From positions 3,247,521 through 3,311,520 of the forward strand of contig LJIE01000001.1 of assembly GCA_001281695.1 (NCBI GenBank): a DNA stretch of 64,000 nt, written 5' to 3'. Made by a program: the position numbers and the translations under genes. How positions within the stretch are numbered: position 1 is the first letter of the stretch; each line of letters opens with the position of its first letter. The notes under the pieces were generated by a model, which saw only the letters and a program-made list of their open reading frames with translations, ran no database searches and was not told the DNA's origin. Positions 42,610 through 49,327 of this stretch are shown here, piece by piece. Origin of the DNA: a bacterium 336/3. GTDB taxonomy: Bacteria; Bacteroidota; Bacteroidia; Cytophagales; Thermonemataceae.

Positions 42610-43161
42610 ATGAAAAACAACATAAAATTCAACACAGAAAGCCCTAAGGCTATTAAGGAGTTTTTGATATCACAAACAGCTCCTTGGGTATATAACCCTG
42701 ATGAAGAGTATGAAAAAGAGTATTGTCAAGATTTTACATCTTTTTTCTTCTTAGGTAAATATAAAAACAAAGATGTTGTTTTTATGGTGGAATTTATCAC
42801 TTTAGGTATACATTACTCTATTACTATTGATGAAAAAGCTGAAGAAGAAATTAAGAGGCTATACCCTGAATATGATGGAGGAGATGGCAAATTGCCTGAT
42901 AATCAAATGGAAGCCATTTTGGAGCATAAAGCTCAAATTAAAGGAAAATTGATTGTAGAAAAAAATATTAAAGTTCGAGAGTTTATAAAGTTTGATGATT
43001 TTGGAGATGATTTTGCAAAAGAAGACCCAAAGGTGCGTCTGACAGTTGCTTTAAATATTGATGAGGTAAATGAAGAAGAAATAGACAAATTCGTAAAAAG
43101 TTTTCAAAACAATATGTTCAAATTAGATGAAACTTTATATTCTTTTAGACCAATTAGATAA
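42610..43161 (+). CDS. Tandem paralogue 3 of an unrecognised family
   Basis: 183 residues, 58 bases after paralogue 2. It shares the same blocks and the altered tail YSFRPIR, so it is closer to copy 2 at this end, while its N-terminus (FNTESPKAIKEFLISQTAPWVY) is closer to copy 1. It has small insertions (EEYEKEYCQDFTSF and FDDFGDDFAKEDPKV). A mixed relationship like this suggests unequal crossing-over or gene conversion among the three. The same tail duplication lies at 43119-43150 and 43151-43180, with the fossil tail at about 43171-43198. Function unknown. Confidence 0.75.
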   Translation: MKNNIKFNTESPKAIKEFLISQTAPWVYNPDEEYEKEYCQDFTSFFFLGKYKNKDVVFMVEFITLGIHYSITIDEKAEEEIKRLYPEYDGGDGKLPDNQMEAILEHKAQIKGKLIVEKNIKVREFIKFDDFGDDFAKEDPKVRLTVALNIDEVNEEEIDKFVKSFQNNMFKLDETLYSFRPIR

Positions 43162-43180
43162 AACTTTATGTTCTTTTAGC
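43119..43180 (+). repeat. Short tandem duplication truncating the tail of paralogue 3
   Basis: A 32-base unit is followed by a 30-base near copy with the same junction as in paralogue 2. The shared junction means the event preceded the duplication that made copies 2 and 3, or was spread by gene conversion. Confidence 0.7.
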
Positions 43181-43229
43181 TTAGAAGAAGAAGATTAATT
43201 TGTATATAGCAATCTAAATTTTCAATACT

Positions 43230-45383
43230 ATGGCATTATCTATTAGGAAAATACAAACAAAGATTTTATTAGCATTCTCTCTCTTGATTGTATTGGCAGG
43301 GATTATTAGTGCTGTTACATTTCTTTATCAAAGAAATATTAACTATTATCATAGTTATAAAGATTATCTAAACGACCTTCGTCACCTTACAGCTCAGGTA
43401 GATGGTATTCAAAAAGATTTTATAGTGATAGATTCCAAAGATGAAATCTACATGAGTAGTGGCAAAAGTAAGACACTTACCCAATTAGCTATCAACACCC
43501 AAGATACAAAAAAAGCTTTATCAGCTCTTAAAGACCACTCTACTACCAAAGAATTTAAGTTAGCAACTAATATCGAAAAAATTTCTAAGCTTAGAAATAC
43601 ATACAATAGCAATTTTGAGTTGCTTCAAAGAAAAATCAAAGAAAGAGGATTTAAAAATTATGGATTAGAAGGTAAAATGCGTGATTATGTGCATTTCCTT
43701 GAAGAGATTGATGTGAATACCGAACTGGTTTTACAGCTTCGAAGACATGAAAAAGATTTTTTTCTACGAAAAGATCTAGAATATAAAACAAAACTCCATC
43801 AAACTGCTGAAGTTCTCAAAAGAAGTATTGTTGATAGTCCTATTCCTGATAATCAGAAAGAAAAGTATATTACTTTCGTAAATGATTATGAAAGAATATT
43901 TGATAACATTGTTCTATTAGAACAAGAGATAGGTTTTGATACTAAAAAAGGGTTGAGAGGGCAAATGACAACCACCCATGAAGCCATCAATCAAGAAGTT
44001 CAAAATCTTTTTGAAATCATTACATTTTATATTGATGGCCTGATTTTACAAGCACAACTCATTGTAGCTTCAGCTATCCTAATTATGCTCATCACAGGAG
44101 CTATTTTTGCAATTTATTTTTCTTACAGTATTTCTCGCCCTATCATTCTATTGGATAGAGTAGCTAAATCCGTTGTAAAGGGCTTAAAAGGACAAGAATC
44201 CTTTTTGGATAGAATCAATACCGATGATGAAGTTGGTGATTTATCGAAGAACTTCAAAGTCATGCTTGAAAAACTTAAAACCAGTATTGAAGAAGCAGAA
44301 GATCGTAATGAGCAATTAGAAAGTTTTGTAAGTGAAGAATACAAACGTAATTGGGAAAACGAGGGTTTGGCAATATTTGGTGATATTTTGAAAAACAATA
44401 GTGAAAATTTGGAAAAACAATCCATTGAAATTATTTCAACTCTTGTCAAGTACACAAATTCTACTCAAGGCGGATTATTTATTGTCAATGACGAAAATGA
44501 AAACCACCAGTTTTTAGAACTAAAAGCATCTTATGCTTACGAGAGAAGAAAATATTTACAGAAAAGAATAGACTTTGGAGAGGGTATTTTGGGTGCTACT
44601 TGGCGTGAAGGAGATACTAATTTAATTACAGATATTCCTCAAGATTATCTGGCCGTTACCTCAGGTTTAGGGAAAACCAACCCTAATTGCTTGCTCATTG
44701 TACCAATCAAGACAGATGATAAAATAGAGGGTATCATCGAAATAGCCTCATTAAAGGTTTATGAAAAATATCAAATAGATTTTATAGAACGACTTTCTCG
44801 TCGTGTTGCAACCAACTTGTCAGCTGTAAAATCTAACGAAAAGAATATTAAACTCCTTTATGCTGCCAAAGACTTCTCTAAACAAATTGAAGCAAAAGAG
44901 GTAGAATTGCAGAAAAAAGTAGTGGAGTATGATAATTGGGTACAACAATTTGAAAATAAATTAAATTCTGTTTCAGAGGAATCACATATTTATCAGTATG
45001 TCCTCAATAAAATTTATGATGGTATTATCATCACAGACGAAAAATTCACGATTATCAAAGTAAATAACCATATTTTACGTAAATTCCGTTATAAACGTAG
45101 TGAAATTGAAGGACAGTCTGTAGATGTTCTTGTAGAAACAGATTATAACAATATCATTGATTTAAAAGACAAAAAATTCCAGTTAAGTTATAAGTCTTTC
45201 TCTAAAAAAGTGATGGGGAAAATCATTGACCATTTTGGTAATCAACATATTGTACAGATGATGTCAGGTAAAATGGAAATTGACACCAAAATAGTGTATG
45301 TATTCTTGTTCAATGAACTCACTCAAGACGAGCTTTCTCAATTCAATCAGATGAATGACAACAAAGATTTTTTATCTAACTAA
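43230..45383 (+). CDS. Membrane sensor with HAMP, GAF and PAS domains, no output enzyme
   Basis: 717 residues. TM1 (ILLAFSLLIVLAGIISAVTFLY, about 12-33) and TM2 (AQLIVASAILIMLITGAIFAIYFSY, about 276-300) enclose an all-helical periplasmic domain with LQLRRHEKDFFLRKD, typical of HBM/four-helix chemosensory domains. Then come HAMP (SISRPIILLDRVAKSV...DEVGDLSKNFKVM), a GAF domain (about 395-535, with GGLFIVNDENENH and CLLIVPIKTDDKIEGIIEIAS), a coiled coil, and a PAS domain (about 590-705, with YDGIIITDEKFTIIKVNNHILRKF). There is no kinase, GGDEF or MCP signalling domain, so output is probably by protein contact. It is followed 21 bases later by a roadblock gene, suggesting it feeds the GTPase module. 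Confidence 0.88.
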   Translation: MALSIRKIQTKILLAFSLLIVLAGIISAVTFLYQRNINYYHSYKDYLNDLRHLTAQVDGIQKDFIVIDSKDEIYMSSGKSKTLTQLAINTQDTKKALSALKDHSTTKEFKLATNIEKISKLRNTYNSNFELLQRKIKERGFKNYGLEGKMRDYVHFLEEIDVNTELVLQLRRHEKDFFLRKDLEYKTKLHQTAEVLKRSIVDSPIPDNQKEKYITFVNDYERIFDNIVLLEQEIGFDTKKGLRGQMTTTHEAINQEVQNLFEIITFYIDGLILQAQLIVASAILIMLITGAIFAIYFSYSISRPIILLDRVAKSVVKGLKGQESFLDRINTDDEVGDLSKNFKVMLEKLKTSIEEAEDRNEQLESFVSEEYKRNWENEGLAIFGDILKNNSENLEKQSIEIISTLVKYTNSTQGGLFIVNDENENHQFLELKASYAYERRKYLQKRIDFGEGILGATWREGDTNLITDIPQDYLAVTSGLGKTNPNCLLIVPIKTDDKIEGIIEIASLKVYEKYQIDFIERLSRRVATNLSAVKSNEKNIKLLYAAKDFSKQIEAKEVELQKKVVEYDNWVQQFENKLNSVSEESHIYQYVLNKIYDGIIITDEKFTIIKVNNHILRKFRYKRSEIEGQSVDVLVETDYNNIIDLKDKKFQLSYKSFSKKVMGKIIDHFGNQHIVQMMSGKMEIDTKIVYVFLFNELTQDELSQFNQMNDNKDFLSN

Positions 45384-45404
45384 ATTTATACTTAATAAAT
45401 ATTT

Positions 45405-45761
45405 ATGACTGAGCTCTATCAGGGAATTATTGAAAAATTAATGCAAGGAAGTAAAGATATTAAAGCAGTAGCTTTAATTAGTAGTGATGGGCTTATGCTT
45501 CATTCTAACATTTCAGACATCAATCCTGATAAAGTAGCTGCCCTTTCAGCAGCAGTGTTGGGTCTTGCAAAAAAATCCGCTTCTGAAATGAATTTTGGAG
45601 GACTCAATGAAGTTCAAATCAGAGGTGAAGATGCTACTTATATCATCCTTTCTATAGGTGTCAAAAAATTGCTTACTTTAATTGTATCTTCTCAAGCTAA
45701 TATTGGTATGATCAATATTTTAACCCGAGAAACTGTTAAAAGTTTATCAGAAGACATCTAA
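45405..45761 (+). CDS. Roadblock/LC7-domain protein 1 (MglB-like)
   Basis: 118 residues, a single roadblock/LC7 domain: an N-terminal helix (YQGIIEKLMQGSKDIKAVALIS), strand pair (SDGLMLHSNISD), central helix (PDKVAALSAAVLGLAKKSASEM) and the strands NEVQIRGEDATYIILSIGVKKLLTLIV. Bacterial roadblock proteins such as MglB regulate small Ras-like GTPases, and an MglA-type GTPase gene is two genes downstream. It is closely spaced with the sensor and the next gene (24 bases), so the genes are probably in one operon. Confidence 0.92.
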   Translation: MTELYQGIIEKLMQGSKDIKAVALISSDGLMLHSNISDINPDKVAALSAAVLGLAKKSASEMNFGGLNEVQIRGEDATYIILSIGVKKLLTLIVSSQANIGMINILTRETVKSLSEDI

Positions 45762-45785
45762 ATTACATCATTTTAAATATATTTT

Positions 45786-46394
45786 ATGTTAACTGTTCAA
45801 CTTTTAGATGTTTTTTATGATATACTTTCAAATAAGAAAAGTGGTATTGTAGAGATTAATGCAGAAAACGGCTCATGCCATGTCAATATTTATCAAGGAG
45901 AATTTGTGATAGATTTGGATAAATCATTGTTCATGAAAGTTATGTCTGACAATATAAAAGAATTTTCATTTAAAGAAAGCAATATAGATAAAACCTTTAA
46001 TTTTTATCCCTTATTAAACTTATTGTGGGATTTTTCAAACCTTTCTCTAAGCTTTTCTGATGATTTTTACAAAAATTATTTAAACAATCATATTATAGGA
46101 AAAACTTCCTTGAATGACATATATAAATTAGGTAATCAAATTGGTATCGATACTCTTTTGGTTTATTTATTTTTTTCAAAGTCTGAGAATCGAACCTTCA
46201 AAGATTTATTGGACTTCTATTCTTATAAATCCCCTCAAGATTTAAAATCTACTGTATATCGTCTGTTTATAATTGGTCAATTAAAAGTGTTAGGTAACAT
46301 TATTCAAGAAAATAATGTACAAAAAGACAATCCCCAATTATCTAATAAAAATATTGCCCTTCAAAAATTACTTAATAAAATATCTAATCTATAA
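45786..46394 (+). CDS. PATAN/DUF4388-like protein between roadblock and GTPase genes
   Basis: 202 residues, cytoplasmic. The N-terminal part (LLDVFYDILSNKKSGIVEINAENGSCHVNIYQGEFVIDLD) resembles DUF4388/PATAN domains, where a short helical segment precedes KSGxVxI...G...I.Y..GE strands. The match is partial. The rest is helical, with a possible winged-helix-like segment (FKDLLDFYSYKSPQDLKSTVYRLFIIGQLKV). PATAN proteins are known neighbours of roadblock and MglA-type GTPase genes. Its role would be as an adaptor; that is inference. Confidence 0.6.
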   Translation: MLTVQLLDVFYDILSNKKSGIVEINAENGSCHVNIYQGEFVIDLDKSLFMKVMSDNIKEFSFKESNIDKTFNFYPLLNLLWDFSNLSLSFSDDFYKNYLNNHIIGKTSLNDIYKLGNQIGIDTLLVYLFFSKSENRTFKDLLDFYSYKSPQDLKSTVYRLFIIGQLKVLGNIIQENNVQKDNPQLSNKNIALQKLLNKISNL

Positions 46395-46462
46395 TTTTTT
46401 TATTTTTTTTAAACATTTTGGTAAGCTTTTAAGTTTATTCTCCGAATATTCTATTTTTTATT

Positions 46463-46984
46463 ATGAAACAAGTTCTTAAATTAGTTATATCTGGTGATGT
46501 TGGAGCAGGCAAAACAACCTTTGTAAGAGCAATTAGTGAGATAGAGCCTATTACTACTGATGAAGCTGTTACAGAGGCTTCGACCCTTTTATTGAAAGAG
46601 CATACCACCGTTGCAATGGACTTTGGTTTGCTGACTATTGATGAAGACCTCGTATTACATATTTATGCAACTCCTGGTCAGAAAAGATTTAATTTTATGT
46701 GGGATGTTTTAGCCGAAAATTGTTTTGGCTTGATTTTTCTAGCTGATGCCTCTCGCATGGATTCAATTTTAGAAACAAATAATATTATTTCCTACTTTGA
46801 CCAACATTTTCCTCACATACCTTACATTGTAGGTGTTACAAAGTTAGATATACCTGATAGTCTAGCTCTACAAGCCATCATAGAACTCATGGGGAGAAAT
46901 GTACAATTTTTACCCATCAATGCAAATAATCCCCAAGAAGTAAAAGATGCTACACTAGCTATCATTTCTTTGGCAATGGCTTAA
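46463..46984 (+). CDS. MglA-like small Ras-type GTPase
   Basis: 173 residues. G1/P-loop GDVGAGKTT (residues 11-19), a switch region with conserved Thr residues (TTDEAVTEASTLLL), G3 YATPGQKRFNFMW (PGQ at 71-73, as in MglA/Rag-like GTPases rather than the DxxG of Ras), and G4 GVTKLDIP (TKLD at 126-129) for guanine specificity. A PINANN segment is at the G5 position. Such GTPases act with roadblock proteins as regulators of polarity, gliding or signalling. It lies 68 bases after the PATAN-like gene and before a second roadblock gene. Confidence 0.9.
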   Translation: MKQVLKLVISGDVGAGKTTFVRAISEIEPITTDEAVTEASTLLLKEHTTVAMDFGLLTIDEDLVLHIYATPGQKRFNFMWDVLAENCFGLIFLADASRMDSILETNNIISYFDQHFPHIPYIVGVTKLDIPDSLALQAIIELMGRNVQFLPINANNPQEVKDATLAIISLAMA

Positions 46985-47000
46985 TAAAAAAAGATATATA

Positions 47001-47031
47001 TTTGGTATTCTATTAAAAAAATTTAGTTTTG
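47001..47031 (+). promoter_or_regulatory. Promoter for the second roadblock gene
   Basis: TTTG (47001-47004), exactly 19 bases and TAGTTTTG (47024-47031) match the consensus, 37 bases before the start codon. The second roadblock gene can therefore be transcribed apart from the GTPase gene. Confidence 0.75.
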
Positions 47032-47068
47032 TATATATTAGTTTTACACAATTAAAATTTTTCATAAA

Positions 47069-47461
47069 ATGGAAACCAAAGAAACCCAACTTAAAACATT
47101 ACTTGAACAAACAGCCAAAGAAATTTCTGGAACTCTTGGTATCTCTATTGTAGAGGTTGCCTCTGGAATGGCTCTATCATCTTATTCATTAAAATCTGAT
47201 TTTGATTTGAATGTAGCAGCAGCTTACAATGCAGAAGTTGTAAAACAGAAATTAAAAGCAATGCAAGCTCTTAATCTCAAAAATGAAGCTATTACAGATA
47301 TGATTATCACACTTACAACACAAGTACATTTTATCAGATTTGTAGGTACTAAATATATTATTTACTTCGCAGCAGACTCTACTTCCTCTAATATGGGCAT
47401 GATTAAAACAGTTTTAAATGCTAATGCTCCTAAAATTCAAGCTATTATCGATTCTTTATAA
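47069..47461 (+). CDS. Roadblock/LC7-domain protein 2
   Basis: 130 residues. The fold pattern is helix (LKTLLEQTAKEISGTLG), strands (ISIVEVASGMALSSYSL), helix (FDLNVAAAYNAEVVKQKLKAMQAL) and strands (ITDMIITLTTQVHFIRFVGTKYIIYFAAD), then a C-terminal helix. It is diverged from roadblock protein 1. It follows the GTPase gene and ends at a bidirectional terminator shared with rpsB. It may form the second half of a heteromeric regulator for the GTPase; this is inferred from position and family. Confidence 0.82.
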   Translation: METKETQLKTLLEQTAKEISGTLGISIVEVASGMALSSYSLKSDFDLNVAAAYNAEVVKQKLKAMQALNLKNEAITDMIITLTTQVHFIRFVGTKYIIYFAADSTSSNMGMIKTVLNANAPKIQAIIDSL

Positions 47462-47486
47462 AAGAAATTTAAAGTTTTATATAAAA

Positions 47487-47520
47487 TAAAAAACCCCACA
47501 AATTGTGGGGTTAAATTTTT
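47487..47520. terminator. Bidirectional terminator between roadblock 2 and rpsB
   Basis: AACCCCAC and GTGGGGTT pair over a 5-base loop between the convergent stop codons, flanked by A and T runs. Confidence 0.85.
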
Positions 47521-47521
47521 A

Positions 47522-48280
47522 TTATTCGTTATCGTCTGCTTCAATTTTCTTGGTTTCTTCTTCTTTCAATTTTTGGTCTTCTTTGTCAGTTTTTCTTTCA
47601 AGAAGAGCCTCATCGATAGCTGCACCAATAAATTTTGTGATGATTTCGATAGACTTGTAAGCGTCATCATTTGCAGGGATTGGGAAATCTACTTGGTTAG
47701 GATCAGAGTTTGTATCTACGATACCAAACACAGGGATACCTAAACGGATAGCTTCTTTTACCGCAATATGCTCACGTTTTACGTCCACGATAAACAAAGC
47801 TGAAGGCAAACGTCCTAAGTCGGAGATACCACCTAACACTTTGTCAAGTTTCTCTTTTTCTCTTTGTAACATTAAACGCTCACGCTTTGCAAGGCTTTCG
47901 TAGTTTTCACCTTTGATAAGCTTCTCAATAGAAGACATTTTCTTCAAAGATTTCTTTACAGTGTTGAAGTTGGTAAGCATACCACCTAACCAACGCTCTG
48001 TAACGAAAGGCATTTTAAGTCTTTTAGCTTCGCTAGAAACAATTTCTTGAGCTTGTTTCTTGGTTGCTACAAACATCACTTTCTTGCCTGAACGAACAAT
48101 TTTCTTTAAAGCATCTGCTGCATCATTCATGCAAGCAATTGTTTTGTTCAAGTCAATGATGTGGATACCGTTTTTCTCCATGAAAATGTATGGAGCCATA
48201 CGGGGGTCCCACTTGCGGGTAAGGTGTCCAAAATGAACGCCCGCATTTAATAGGTCTTTATATTCTATATTTTGAGCCAT
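47522..48280 (-). CDS. rpsB: 30S ribosomal protein S2
   Basis: About 252 residues from the ATG that gives MAQNIEYKDLLNAGVHFGHL, the normal S2 start; an eight-codon upstream extension is rejected. Family landmarks are HFGHLTRKWDPRMAPYIFMEKNGIHIIDL, RWLGGMLTNFNTVKKS and PIPANDDAYKSIEII. It is the last gene of rplM-rpsI-rpsB. The C-terminus is acidic and lysine-rich. The usual follower tsf is not present; a terminator and the convergent roadblock gene come next. Confidence 0.97.
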   Translation of the reverse strand: MAQNIEYKDLLNAGVHFGHLTRKWDPRMAPYIFMEKNGIHIIDLNKTIACMNDAADALKKIVRSGKKVMFVATKKQAQEIVSSEAKRLKMPFVTERWLGGMLTNFNTVKKSLKKMSSIEKLIKGENYESLAKRERLMLQREKEKLDKVLGGISDLGRLPSALFIVDVKREHIAVKEAIRLGIPVFGIVDTNSDPNQVDFPIPANDDAYKSIEIITKFIGAAIDEALLERKTDKEDQKLKEEETKKIEADDNE

Positions 48281-48312
48281 TTTTTTCAGAATTTTTAAAA
48301 TCAAACCAAATA

Positions 48313-48699
48313 TTAACGTTTGCTGAACTGGAATCTTCTACGAGCTTTCTTTCTACCGTATTTCTTACGCTCAACCATACGAGGGTCACGAGTGAGGTAA
48401 CCTTCTTTCTTAAGAGCAGGACGGTATTCAGCACTGATTTCAAGTAAAGCACGAGAGATAGCCAAACGCAAAGCCTCAGCTTGTCCTGAAACTCCACCAC
48501 CATCTAAATTTGCTTTGATGTCATATTTACCCAATTCATTTACAACAGCTAAAGGCTGATGAATAATGGTTTGAAGTACTTCTGAAGCGAAATACTCTTT
48601 GTAATCGCGACCGTTTACAGTAATATTTCCGTTACCGCTTTGCATGTAAATACGTGCAACAGCAGTTTTTCTACGTCCTATCGTATTGATAATTTCCAT
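48313..48699 (-). CDS. rpsI: 30S ribosomal protein S9
   Basis: 128 residues, the usual length. The start MEIINTIGRRKTAVARIYMQ and the basic C-terminus YLTRDPRMVERKKYGRKKAR...FQFSKR are characteristic. It lies 11 bases after rplM and 32 bases before rpsB on the minus strand. Confidence 0.98.
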   Translation of the reverse strand: MEIINTIGRRKTAVARIYMQSGNGNITVNGRDYKEYFASEVLQTIIHQPLAVVNELGKYDIKANLDGGGVSGQAEALRLAISRALLEISAEYRPALKKEGYLTRDPRMVERKKYGRKKARRRFQFSKR

Positions 48700-48710
48700 G
48701 ACTTTCGTGA

Positions 48711-49163
48711 TTAAGATTGTAAAGTGATTGCTTTAGGCTGTTGTGCTTCATGAGGATGCTCAGGACCTGCATAAGCATACAAATTGAAGAATAATCTTCT
48801 TCCCAGACGGTTGCGAGGAAGCATACCTTTTACAGCCATTTCAATCAAACGAGCTCCAGTGAATTTCTCTTTCACTTCTTTGGGAGTACGTACACGCTGA
48901 CCACCAGGGTAACCAGTATGACGGATGTACTGCTTATCAGTCATTTTCTTGCCTGTTAAGCGAATCTTGTCGCAGTTGATAACAATTACGTTATCACCAC
49001 AATCTACGTGAGGTGTGTAGTTTGTTTTATTCTTACCTCTCAGGATGCTTGCTATTTGGCTCGCCAAACGACCAAGGACAGCAGAGTCAGCATCCACGAT
49101 GACCCATTCTTTATTTACTGTTCCTTTGTTAGCCGAAATAGTCTTGTAACTTAATTGATCCAT
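48711..49163 (-). CDS. rplM: 50S ribosomal protein L13
   Basis: 150 residues. Landmarks include WVIVDADSAVLGRLASQIA, NYTPHVDCGDNVIVINCDKI, RHTGYPGGQRVRTPKEV and MAVKGMLPRNRLGRRLFFNLYAYAG. It is the first gene of the ribosomal operon, with a promoter at 49215-49246 and a short leader of about 48 bases. Confidence 0.98.
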   Translation of the reverse strand: MDQLSYKTISANKGTVNKEWVIVDADSAVLGRLASQIASILRGKNKTNYTPHVDCGDNVIVINCDKIRLTGKKMTDKQYIRHTGYPGGQRVRTPKEVKEKFTGARLIEMAVKGMLPRNRLGRRLFFNLYAYAGPEHPHEAQQPKAITLQS

Positions 49164-49214
49164 TCTGCTTTTGTTTTAAAAATCAATATATTATAGTTTT
49201 CCAAAAATGGAACG

Positions 49215-49246
49215 CAAATTTAGAGCTTTAAAAATAAATATCCAAA
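49215..49246 (-). promoter_or_regulatory. Promoter of the rplM-rpsI-rpsB operon
   Basis: On the minus strand TTTG (49243-49246), 20 bases and TAAATTTG (49215-49222) match the Bacteroidota consensus, 52 bases upstream of rplM. Confidence 0.75.
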
Positions 49247-49278
49247 TGTATTTTTACTTTTCCTCTGTTTTTTCCAAA

Positions 49279-49310
49279 AAAAAGGAGTAGAAAATTTCTA
49301 CTCCTTTTCT
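49279..49310 (-). terminator. Intrinsic terminator after the P-domain T9SS gene
   Basis: AAAAGGAGTAGAAA pairs with TTTCTACTCCTTTT; a T run follows on the minus strand. It also separates the gene from the rplM promoter. Confidence 0.88.
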
Positions 49311-49327
49311 ATCTCTTTATTTTTAGA

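Noticed and set aside
41462-43198. Tandem repeats considered as a CRISPR array or mobile element
   Set aside because: The repeat unit is about 0.55-0.6 kb, coding, with no short direct repeats or spacers and no transposase or terminal inverted repeats.
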